Source: a virus. From it: a stretch of 25,161 nt of DNA. The stretch's first letter is position 1; every line of letters starts with the position of its first letter. The notes under the pieces are model-generated. The model made no database searches, was not told the origin of the DNA, and was given only the letters and a program-made list of their open reading frames with translations. Where the stretch lies: positions 1-25,161 of IMG/VR virus record IMGVR_UViG_3300042143_000037, one strand, 5' to 3'. Position numbers and translations under genes: made by a program. This document shows, piece after piece, positions 7,502-16,635 of the stretch.

Positions 7502-8770
7502 ATGCAACTAAACTTATTTTGACATTCTCTGCAGATTTTCAAGAAAGAGCCACCTATAATAAGTAAAAAGTCAGCTTGAGGGTATGTATGAAATTATAAT
7601 TATTCTTCATTATCTCAATTAATAGATTGAGGGGTTGTAATATCATTACAAACTTTTTATGATTTATACAAAAAGAACCCCGACATAAGACAATCAGTAA
7701 GAAAGATAGCCAATAGTGTGTCAAGGAACGGTATTTATTTAGAAGACAATGATTGAAAAGTGATAGAAGATAGAGAATTGCAAGATGTAGTATTATGATA
7801 TTTAAAAACCCCTACATTTCTTAACTTCAAAATAGATTTGTTTAGGAACTATTTATTAAGTTGAGAAGTATATATAACCCCTATGAGTAATCTTAAATGA
7901 GAGGTGGTATGATTTGAGGTATTAGATAGTAGAAGTATGACAAAGATAGTAGATATATATTGAAACATAAAGAAATATAAACAAGCAAATAGTAAAGGTG
8001 CAACAAAAGAATATAAAGCAGAAGATATATGCTACTTCCAATTAGAGACAGATATAAACAACTCTAATTTATGAATGTGATTATTGCATTGAGTAATCTG
8101 GGATGCTCTAAGTGATTTGGAGGCGACAAAGACTAATTATATGTTTTATGAAAATAATGCTATCCCTAATTCAATATTATTATTAGAAAACACATTGTCG
8201 GACAAAGAAATGATGTTAGCAAAAGAGCAATTTAATACACAATATAAAGGGACAGGGAACGCCCATAAAATGTTAATAGGTGGTTGAGTCAAAGATATAA
8301 AGACGTTATCGGTTACTCCTAGAGATATGGAGTTCATAAACCAAAGAAAGCTAACAACAGAAAAGATAAGTGCGGTGTTTTGAGTTCCTAAATCAATATT
8401 AGGTTATGTAGATAATGTAAACTATGCGAATGCCAAAGAGTTAAGAAAAGAATATATTGAGTGAACTATTATTCCATATCAAAACGATTTTGAAAACATA
8501 CTCAATACTGTTGCTAGTAAATTCTTACCTTTGATATATGAGAATTACTGGATTAGATGTGATTGAGAGCAAGTGGACGAAACAGAAATAATATACGAAA
8601 ACCAAAGAAAAGATATTGCATTATGAGTTATAAGTATAAACGAAGCTAGATTAGACAGATGACTAGAAGTAAGTAAAGATGAAAACGCAGACAAATTAAT
8701 GATTAATAGGAATATGGTATTATTAGAAGACATAACACTAGATGCAACTTTAAATCCTAATGAGCAATAG
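7502..8770 (+). CDS. Portal protein, HK97 family
   Basis: This encodes 422 residues. The portal ring forms the DNA entry vertex of the capsid and binds the terminase during packaging. Recognisable features are the early SLQTFYDLYKKNPDIRQSVRKIANSV-type region, a central LSGEVYITP stretch, the LDSRSM and GLLHGVIWD segments, and the ISAVFGVPKSILGY motif typical of phage_portal proteins (Pfam PF04860 type). The C-terminus is a flexible tail. Start and stop are clear, and the MuF-type gene follows after 3 bases. The leader carries the late promoter and the 11-bp repeat. The length is normal for the family. Confidence 0.93.
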
Positions 8771-8773
8771 TAT

Positions 8774-9613
8774 ATGTGAGTTTCATTAAATTATAGGAAT
8801 ATAGCAAGAAATGAAGTAAAGATATATACTATTATTATTAAATCATTTAAGAGACAGTTTAAATTCTTAATAGAAAATCTTGAGGACCTATACACTAATT
8901 ATCAAGCAAAGATAGAGCTAGAATATTGATACTTACAAAGACCTAGACCCGATATATACGAATGAAATATGTATAAATGATGGGGTAGTGAGATAAGTAG
9001 TGAGCCCTTAGATTGATTTTGGAGAGAGATGTGAATATATGATATGATAGAAGATGTAAAGCCACAAGTAAGATGAGCGGTAGAGAAATGATATAAAAAG
9101 ATGTATAGATTATTTGAAGACGATATGAGAAGGAATGGGTTCAGTTATCAAGAGGCGGTACCCATAGATTATATGAATAAGTTTTGAGAGCTAAATCTTA
9201 GTAATTATAAATGAAGTATATCACTAACTACTAAGAATTGAGTGATTGAGATATTAAAGAATTGATTAGATAATAATTTATGAATATGAGATATAGCCAA
9301 ACAGATAACGGAGCTTAACAGCACATTATTTAACAAAGCTAGAGCGAAGCTTATAGCAACGACAGAGGTAGGAAGAGCTTATGAGTATTGAAATAATTAC
9401 CCTATGCAACAGTTAAACAATGTATGAATTAATATCATAAAAAAACGACAAACAGTAAATGATAGCAGAGTAAGACCAGAACATATGGAAAATGAGCTAG
9501 AATGACGACAACCACTAAATTATATATACCCTGCTACTGACTGTGATATACCGCCAGCCGCTCCGAATTGTCGTTGTACGGTATTATATGAGATAGAGTG
9601 AGCTAATAAATAA
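8774..9613 (+). CDS. Head morphogenesis protein (SPP1 gp7 / MuF-like)
   Basis: This encodes 279 residues and begins ATG-TGA (Met-Gly). The C-terminal half carries the MuF signature: ARAKLIATTEVGRAYEYG, then a K-CGA-QTVNDSRVRPEH segment near residues 223-236, and the terminal PPAAPNCRC. In this family the residue before 'T..D.RVR..H' is usually Trp, matching CGA at 9446-9448. The CGT at 9572-9574 supplies the conserved Arg of NCRC. These proteins bind the portal and are packaged in or near the capsid. The gene sits between portal and protease, its usual place. Confidence 0.9.
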
Positions 9614-9639
9614 GTTATTTTAAATATTAATTTAGTTAA

Positions 9640-11142
9640 ATGAACATTAAATCAAAGTTAGTAAAAAACAAAAATTTTTTCCAAATCGTATGTGAGCAAA
9701 AATGAATAAAAGACTTAACAAACGAAGCATGAGAGATTATTGGTGTTGAGATTGAATGATACGCCTCTACTAAAGATAAGGATAGAGTAAACGACATAGT
9801 AGAGCCAACCGCATTTAAAGATGCCATAGATTTGTATATGACAAACCCTGTTGTATTGTTACAACACGATGTCGGGAAACCTATAGGTATTGTTACAGAA
9901 GCTAGTATAAGACCAGAGGGGCTTTATATTAAAGCAAAGATTACACAAGATGTTGATGGTATATTTTCAGCATTAAAGAATAAGGTTCTTAGAGCGTTCT
10001 CTATATGATACAGGGTAAAAGATTATGTAATTCAAGAAGTAAAGGACTGAGAGGGTTTTGTTACTTGATATGAAACTATTATCAAATCATTAGAACGATA
10101 TGAAACATCTGTAATATCTATACCTGCAAATGCTTATGCACTTATGAAATCAATGAATAGTTGTGTAGAGGTAAAAGAATTAGAGGCATCAGAGGCATCA
10201 GAGGTAAAGGATTGAGAAGAGGTGATAGAAGAGGTTGTAGAAATCACAGAGGTGATAGAAGAGGAAAAAGAATTATGAGCAATTGAATGATGAGTGATAA
10301 ATAATATACCCACAGAAGAAGAACAAGTAATTCTTGCAAATTGAGAGCAATGAGAACTAGGAACTTCTGACGAAGAAATAGAGGAAGAAGAAAATGAAAC
10401 CATAGAGGAAAAAGAAATAGCAGTGATAGAGAAAAAAGCATTAAGTAAAGAAGACACTATAGAGATGAAAATCACTAATAAATTGATAGCTGAAAAATGA
10501 ATAGAGGAATGAAGTAATGAGCACATATATGTATGTTGATTATATAATACAGAGTTTATATATAATCATTACAAATTTTGAGATAATGGATTTGATATAT
10601 ATTATAGAAGATGATATAGTAACAATGATTGAGAGATTAGTCTTACTTGAGAAGATGTAGAAGTAGAGACTACCACTCAATGGACAGACACTACTAAATT
10701 ATTTAAAGACCAATTAATTAAAGATGCTAATACTACAAATATGGAAGTTAAGTCTAATGAAATCAAAGAGTCTGAAAATCCTAATGAAATTGTAGGAGAT
10801 GATGTCCAAAAGGACGTTGTTGATGAATGAAAAGAATTAGAGAAGATGGCTAGAAAGAATGTAGAGAAGTTTATAAATGCGGAAATTGATAATAAGATTA
10901 AAGCATTTAATGAAACTATTGAAGCAAAACTTACTCTGAAAAATGAGGAAGTAGAAAAGATGTCAAAGAGGTTTGACTGAACGTTAGAGGTTATCAAGTC
11001 TTTACTAGAATATATTGAAGAACTAGATAATAAAGTGTCTAATACAGTTATTAAGTCTTGATTTGCTTTTGAAAAGCCAGTTGCTAAGAAAAAAGCTACT
11101 GCTTATTGAAATCTTGCGAATAAAGTTAAAGAGCTTATTTAA
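9640..11142 (+). CDS. Prohead protease with a C-terminal scaffold-like region
   Basis: This encodes 500 residues, much longer than a lone HK97 protease of roughly 200. Residues 1-170 are the serine protease: GYASTKDKDRVNDIVEPTAF, VLLQHDVGKPIG with the likely catalytic His near 75, AFSIGY with Ser near 120, and ETSVISIPAN near 154-163. Residues about 175-270 are extremely Glu-rich. A small domain follows (HIYVCGLYNTEFIYNHYKFG, then YYRRGYS). The last 130 residues are a long helical, coiled-coil-like region, as expected for an internal scaffold. The protein would therefore shape the prohead and then cut itself and the capsid protein. It precedes the capsid gene by 37 bp. Confidence 0.9.
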
Positions 11143-11179
11143 AAAAAAATTATTTTAATTTATTTACTTATTTAGAAAA

Positions 11180-12298
11180 ATGAATAAAAAACTATTAGAA
11201 ACCATCATCAAATCAAAGAAATTGGTTGATGAAAGCTTCGATGAAGTTGCTTTTAGAGGAGCAAACGAAGTAAAATCAGAAGTGGAAATTGATACCAAAG
11301 CCAATGAGGTTATGCACCCTACTAATACTGGATTTGGAAAAGAACTTATTCCAACTGATGTGTATACTGACCCTATGTTAGATTCAGTACCTGAATATTC
11401 TAAGTTATTACCTATGCTACCTTGAAATCAAGGAAACAATATGCCTATATCCGCTAAGGTTCCTGTTATAGGAGAGGCTGATATGTTCTATGGTAATACT
11501 ACTTGGACTACTGGTTCCCCAATACCTGATAATGCAGTAGATAATGGACCAGCTACATCTGACATTACTATAACACAAGGTCAATTCATCTTAACTGTTG
11601 CTTTGTCTAAAAGAGAATTAAATTATTCTCCTGAGCAAATAGAAAGTATAGTTAGAGAAAGAATAAATAGAAGTGCAGCTAGAACTATTGACGCCGTTAT
11701 CTTGAATGCAGATACTGCAACATCAGGTAATGTCAATACTTCTGGAACTCCTGCTTCAACTTTGTATTATATGCAACAAGATGCAGGTATTAGAGAAATT
11801 GCTATCTCTGACGCTAATACTCACGATGTATGAGCACTTACAGAGGCTGATTTCTTGTCATTGTTATCTAAATTAGATGCAGGGTACCAATCAGATTTAA
11901 CAAACTTATTGTATGTTATGCCGTCTAACGTGTATAATCAAGCAATGTTGTTGGATGCAGTATTGACTATAGATAAATTCTGACCTAAGGCTACATTCTC
12001 TAGTTGAGTATTAGCAAAAGCTTTTGGAATTGATATATTAGTTGCAAGAGACCGACCAGCTTTGGCTTTGGCTACTGGAAAAGTACACGCAACTACAGGT
12101 AACGATTTCGGTTCATTTGGACTTATCTACAAACCTGCTATACAATATGGATTTGGACAACCACTTGAAATAGATGTATGGAGAGTACCAGGAAAATGAG
12201 TACAATTAATTGCTACATTTGAATTTGGATTTGCTATTGCTTATAAAAAAGCAGGTCTAGGAAACACTTGTGCAGTTGCTATTAATGTAACTATGTAA
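11180..12298 (+). CDS. Major capsid protein, HK97 fold
   Basis: This encodes 372 residues. An N-terminal charged region of about 50 residues may act as a delta domain or be cleaved. The body follows the HK97 major capsid pattern: GKELIPTDVYTDPMLDSVPEYS, ISAKVPVIGEADMFYG, ITQGQFILTVALSKRELNYS, RTIDAVILNAD, and a C-terminal LIATFEFGFAIAYKKAGLG. By hand count, glycine is written with GGN 24 times and TGA about 5 times, the reverse of the tape measure gene. This suggests codon selection for high expression. The GC-rich terminator follows 8 bp after the stop. Confidence 0.92.
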
Positions 12299-12306
12299 TC
12301 TTAAAT

Positions 12307-12336
12307 AGGGAGGGGGAAATCTCTCTCCCTTTACTT
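12307..12336 (+). terminator. GC-rich terminator after the capsid gene
   Basis: A 10-bp stem (12307-12330, AGGGAGGGGG pairing with CTCTCTCCCT, two G-T pairs) with an AAAT tetraloop is followed by TTACTTTT. It is the only strongly GC-rich hairpin in the window and lies 8 bp after the capsid stop. Partial termination here would give more capsid than connector transcripts. Confidence 0.75.
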
Positions 12337-12357
12337 TTAAAATCTAATAAACTTAAA

Positions 12358-12771
12358 ATGTGAATATTAGCCAAAAAAGAATATACAATCAAAAATATAT
12401 CTGAAGATACTCAAAAAGTACCTACCCTAGAATGAAAAAAAGAAGTAAAATCTGGAAAAGAGTTTGTGTGTAGTAAAAGAGACGGAGACAATTTGCTAAG
12501 ATTATACAAACATTTATTCACTCTAATTAATGAATGAAATACTGAAATTAAGGTGCCTACATATAATAAGAATAATGTAGGGGAAGATAAAACAGTTAAA
12601 ACAGATGAAACAGTTAAAACAGACGAAAAAGATGCAGAAGACAACAAGGATAACGAAACATCTGATTTAGATAATTTAAGAAAAGAATATAAAGAGAAAT
12701 TAGGCAATGATGTACCTGTGAATAAAAAGAATGATATGGAGTGGATTAAGTTAAAACTGAATACTTTATAA
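12358..12771 (+). CDS. Head-associated hypothetical with a C-terminal FI-like segment
   Basis: This encodes 137 residues, beginning ATG-TGA. The N-terminal half looks like a small beta domain (KKEYTIKNISEDTQKVPTLE). A charged linker follows with the repeat KTDETVKTDEK. The C-terminus LRKEYKEKLGNDVPVNKKND resembles the short helical tail found on many phage head proteins ('Y..KFGK..P....ETIKAKL'). The position between the capsid gene and the connector suggests a role in head completion or decoration. This is inferred from place and tail motif only. Confidence 0.6.
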
Positions 12772-12785
12772 AATAAATATTATTA

Positions 12786-13403
12786 ATGGCATTCACTAAT
12801 TACGCTACATTAGCACAAGTGAAAGATTATCTATGAATAACCGATACATTAAATGACAGCCTAATTCAGCATTTATTAAATAGTTCATATTATCTATTAA
12901 ATAAGTTAATATGAGTTGCTACATTGAATGGTTGAAGTGTTATTGAGGAGCTTAATTTAGGGGATATATATAAATGAGTATGATATTATTGATTTAATAT
13001 ATATCTTAAGAATAAGCCTGTATCTGCTATAACAAAGATAAATTGAACTGCTTATACTTGAGTTAAATGAACAGATTATATGATAACTTATGACAGGAAA
13101 CTAACAATAAAAGATTTAGACAATTATATAGTAAGTCTTAATTTTGATGTATTTGAAATAGAGTATACAGCTTGATATAATAGAGATGATAGTTGAGTTG
13201 ATACGCTACCTGATGATATAAAACTTATGCAGATGATGTTAGTTAGCTGATTATATAATAAAAAAGGTAATGAGTGAATAAACCAATATAGATTATGAGA
13301 TGAAAGTATATCGTTTTGAAGTCAAAATAATATGGGTGCTGATGACATGTATTTTTCATTTAAGACTATGTTAGATAAATATAAAAGTTTTTATTTGCCT
13401 TAA
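12786..13403 (+). CDS. Head-tail connector (adaptor) protein, gp6-like
   Basis: This encodes 205 residues. It starts with a TLAQVKDYLGITDTLNDSLI helix pattern, which is characteristic of phage gp6/gp15-type adaptors ('..vk.yl.i..t..d..i..ll..a..'). It continues with a beta region (LGDIYKGVGYYGFNIYLKNK) and ends with helices containing LPDDIKLMQMMLVSGLYNKK. These proteins form the ring under the portal. The gene order after the capsid gene fits. Many of its Gly codons are TGA. Confidence 0.8.
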
Positions 13404-13409
13404 TAGGAA

Positions 13410-13712
13410 ATGTCTATATTATATAACAAAGTTGCGGTAGTATATAAATATGAAAGGAATAGTAATATGGTAGCCAGTTATACAGCCCTAGAAAGTCTAA
13501 AATGTAACATTCAGCCAGTATGAGTAAGGGACTGATTTGATTGAGCTATTATGTTTGAAATGAAAAAACTATATACTGATTATAGCGGGTTGAGTGTTTG
13601 AGATAAATTGGTTATTGATTGAATAACTTATATTGTAAAAACATTCGATACACGACAATGAAAAATGAGAGAATATTATAAAGCATTTATTCAGAAATCA
13701 GAATGACAATAA
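13410..13712 (+). CDS. Probable head-closure (stopper) protein
   Basis: This encodes 100 residues with a compact beta-rich pattern: a DYSGLSVGDKLVIDGITYIVK core followed by T-CGA-QGKMREYYKAFI. In head-closure proteins that I know, the corresponding position tends to be Trp ('vkgvadw.g....hy'), matching CGA at 13653-13655. The size and location between adaptor and neck genes support the call. Its stop overlaps the next ATG by one base (TAATG). Confidence 0.7.
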
Positions 13713-14056
13713 TGGGCTTTCAAATAACTTGAGATATAAAGAAATTCTTTAATGTAAAATCTAATAGTAATGTAGCAATAGAGTTGGCATTGACCCAGAT
13801 TTGATTAATGGTACAAAACCAAGCAAAGATAAATGCGCCTTATGATAAATGAACATTAAGGAGAAGTATAATAACTGATTTTAAACAAATAAAGAGCTGA
13901 TTAGTGGTTGTTTGAAGTCAGGTGGCTTATGCCAGAAGAAGAGAGTTCGAGAACTACAAAAACCCACACACAAAATATTATTTAAAAAGATGATATGAAG
14001 ACAATAGAGATAGGATATTAAAGATAGTGATAGAGCAATTTAAACTTAAATTATAA
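13712..14056 (+). CDS. Neck/tail-completion protein, HK97 gp10-like
   Basis: This encodes 114 residues. The pattern 'IGLMVQNQAKINAPYDKGTLRRSI..VVGSQVAYARRREFEN' is diagnostic of the HK97 gp10-type family ('..aP.dTG.Lr.Si.......v.....YA...E.G'). These proteins take part in joining head and tail. It overlaps the previous stop by one base and is followed 3 bp later by the tail terminator candidate. Confidence 0.88.
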
Positions 14057-14058
14057 AT

Positions 14059-14499
14059 ATGGCTACATACTCATTTAAGGAGATAGGAGACACAATATAT
14101 ACAGAGATGTTGAAGATAAAAAATACTGACACAAGAGTAGGGGCGGTCTATAATTATGATATAAAAATATTAGATTGAATATCACTGCCAGCAATTATCA
14201 TTACTCCAAGTAATGGTACCGAAAATTATTTAGATAGTTGTAGTTATCAATCTACTATAAACTTTACAGTTAGATTGATAGACAGAATACAGGATTGAAT
14301 ACAGCAGATAGAAGACAATATGAGAGTGGTTGCTGATATGATAATGACTAGGTTAAAAGATATATGAACTATTAGTTGGACAAATGATAATTGAATGACT
14401 GTTAAATTAGAGTTTGATTACATACGATGATTTGCAGACACTCAAGAACCATTAAGAGTATTTGAGGTTGAGTGTAAATTTGTGTCTATTGAGAATTAA
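14059..14499 (+). CDS. Probable tail terminator protein
   Basis: This encodes 146 residues with an N-terminal helix (SFKEIGDTIYTEMLKI), a strand reading SLPAIIITPSNG, then NFTVRLIDRIQDGIQQIEDN, and a final strand region FEVECKFVSIEN. This is the usual order for tail terminators ('P.i.v......E......r.....f.v.i'). It caps the tail tube before head joining. Its position before the tail tube gene agrees. The call is by pattern and place. Confidence 0.7.
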
Positions 14500-14521
14500 T
14501 TTTATAAAATAATTTATTATT

Positions 14522-14743
14522 ATGGCAACAAAAGGTAAGAGATGCACAGAGACAATAAATGAAACAATAAATGAAGCGACAATAGATAATAGAAAAGAAT
14601 TAATGGAGGTAGAGCTTGAGCAATCGTGAGAACTTAAAAAATTTAGTTTTCCTAAACAGTGATTAACTATACAAGCCAAGAATATAGAGGAGGCAAACAG
14701 GAAAATGAAAGTTATTATTGAGTACAGAAAAAAAACAATTTAA
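14522..14743 (+). CDS. Small hypothetical protein before the tail tube gene
   Basis: This encodes 73 residues, with an N-terminal KGKRCTETINETINEATIDN segment, then Glu- and Lys-rich helices and a beta-like centre (KKFSFPKQGLTIQAKNIEEA). Similar short proteins with 'f.....g.t..A.n..EA' occur next to tail genes in other phages, but I cannot name the family. It ends 35 bp before the tail tube ATG. Confidence 0.55.
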
Positions 14744-14778
14744 GTTAAATCTAATTTTAATTACTAAATTTTATTAAA

Positions 14779-15978
14779 ATGCATGAATTTATAGGAAGAA
14801 AATCAGCCATCTGATTAGGAAAAGAGGCAGTAAAAGGTACAGCAGTTGCCGCTAATGTGCGAATACCAAAAACAAGTGGGGTATTAAATCCGTCTTTTGA
14901 GGAGGCAGTTGATGATAGTTGATATTGAGTTATTGATGAAATATATGACTCACAAACAACTAAAAACTTCTCTAAGATAACATTAAATGGTATTGCTAGA
15001 GATGACTTTATAGGTTATTTATTATTAGGTGCGTTAGGTAGTTATAATGCCGTACAATGTATAACATTACCAACCCCTGCTGGATGAACTCCTGCTAGAG
15101 GAGACACAGTATATGTATGAACAATATGAGCCGAAACTTGGATATGAGAGATTAAAAAAATCTTATCATTATGAACGGTAGCCACTACTTATTATTTTGT
15201 ATCTACAACAAGCGGAACCTTAGCACATTGAGATACAGTAACTGACGGTACTTGGACAGCTACCGCTTGAGTAACTGCTACAGCAGGTGTTAAATGACAC
15301 TTTTTTAGTAGAGCCAACGACAATAACCATCAAACATTTACAGTATACGATGACGACCCAATAGGAGCCGTTAAATCCACATACGCTATGATAAACACTT
15401 TTGAATTAAGTTGTGAGGTAGCAGATTATGTAAAATTTACTGCAGAATTACGAGGTAAAAAAATGAGTACAGCTAGTGCATTAAGTCCTGCTTACTCAGA
15501 CGACAACAAATTTGTTGCCAGTATGGCTCAAGTATTCTTTGCTACTAATGAAGCGGGGTTAAATTGAGCTACTGCACAATGTATGCAGAATTTTAGATTA
15601 TCAATTAATAAAAACTTGGTTGATATCCAATGTTTTGGGACAGATGATATTAATAGTCTACATAATCAACAATTCACTACTGAATGAGATTTTGAAGCAT
15701 TATATAGTGATACTGATTTAAGAAGTTTTGTAATTAATAGTGAAAAAAAGGCTTGCAGATTTGAGATAATCAATTCACAAGCCACAGCACTAGTTGCTAG
15801 CCAAATATTTCCTTCAATGTTTGTAGATTTGGCAAAGGTTGGTTTCAAAGAATGGACAAAAACTGATGCTAATAATGATATAGTAAAGCAAACACTAGGT
15901 TATACTTGACAATACGACAATTCTACAAGTATGCAAATAGAAGTATTGTTATTAAATGATAATTGAATTTGATATTAG
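14779..15978 (+). CDS. Major tail tube protein
   Basis: This encodes 399 residues. The start GRKSAIGLGKEAVKGTAVAA and the following PKTSGVLNPSFEEAVDDS are typical of large tail tube proteins ('G..t..Gta.....W.p...f.f.p......d.s..G'). The CGA at 14860-14862 stands where that family has Trp. A Gly/Thr-rich stretch at about residues 100-175 looks like an inserted beta domain. The protein polymerises into the tube. After its TAG the same frame stays open to 16128 (49 codons), and the stop region is part of a small repeat. The gene lies just before the chaperone and tape measure, as usual. Confidence 0.85.
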
Positions 15979-15991
15979 AACTTGATATTAG
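15969..15991 (+). repeat. 10-bp direct repeat spanning the tail tube stop codon
   Basis: TTGATATTAG occurs at 15969-15978, ending in the stop codon, and again at 15982-15991, a 13-base step. It is short and may reflect a small duplication after the stop. Confidence 0.6.
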
Positions 15992-16096
15992 AGGCTATTA
16001 GTGATTGTGATCATATAAAAATATTATTAAGAAGTCAGTTTAGTCATAACTGAAATCAAGAGCTTTCATATTTTAATACTTTAAAAACAGAGCAAA

Positions 16097-16396
16097 ATGA
16101 CACAAGAGACTTTATCAGTAGTAATTAATGGGACAGAAAAAGAGGTAGCATTTAAAGACGTTTATACAAGATGAATTGATAGAAAATTTAACGAAATTTT
16201 ATTTCAATGAGTTGAAGCTATAACTAACTCAGAATGAAAATCGGATTTTAAAATAAATCCTGACAATATGCAGAAAGCAAACGACTATATCGTAGAGGCT
16301 ATGACAAATCTTAATAGTAAAGAATTAGATTGATTGTCAGTGTCAGATTATAACGCAATTCTAGAAAAGGTTGTAGCCTTAAAAAATCCCAGTTAA
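16097..16396 (+). CDS. Tail assembly chaperone (gpG-like)
   Basis: This encodes 99 residues: a beta start (LSVVINGTEKEVAFKDVYTR), then helices and VSDYNAILEKVVALKNPS at the end. The place between tail tube and tape measure and the length match gpG-type chaperones, which coat the tape measure before tail assembly. Its end overlaps a second frame that has no start codon, so the usual ribosomal frameshift to a longer product is expected. The slip window is 16381-16394. Confidence 0.8.
16381..16394 (+). promoter_or_regulatory. Programmed frameshift site
   Basis: The sequence is AAAAAATCCCAGTT, read in the zero frame as AAA AAT CCC AGT TAA. CCC followed by A allows a +1 slip (CCC to CCA). Six A also allow a -2 slip. 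A -1 slip at the heptamer AAAAAAT would stop after about 10 codons and is not productive. Confidence 0.65.
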
Positions 16397-16631
16397 TTAT
16401 GATGATATATTAAAGAAATTTACTAAAACATTAAGAACGCAAACTTGATTATCAAAAGAGCATAGAGATTATATATTAATTAAAGAATTATATAAATGTA
16501 GTCCTAGTGAATTGGATAACCAAGATGAAAATATACTAACATTACATTATACTATGTTAATGGAGGAAAGGAAACACGAAGCACTAGAAATCGAAAGGGA
16601 AAAACAAAGGAATTCATCTCATAAAAAATAA
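16383..16631 (+). CDS. Frameshift extension of the tail chaperone (gpGT-like)
   Basis: This frame is open from 16383 to TAA at 16629-16631 and has no ATG, GTG or TTG near its beginning. After a +1 slip at CCC-A (16388-16391), translation continues as V-N-Y-D-D-I-L-K-K-F for 79 residues. A -2 slip on the preceding A run would also enter this frame. The product would be about 177 residues long. The extension is Lys/Glu-rich and helical, like other T-domains that bind the tape measure. It ends 4 bp before the tape measure ATG. This is inferred from frame structure and from the general phage pattern of chaperone frameshifting. Confidence 0.75.
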
Positions 16632-16635
16632 TATA

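Noticed and set aside
16382-16388. A -1 frameshift at the heptamer AAAAAAT
   Set aside because: The -1 frame reaches TAA at 16411-16413, so it gives only a short tail. The long open frame is reached by +1 or -2.
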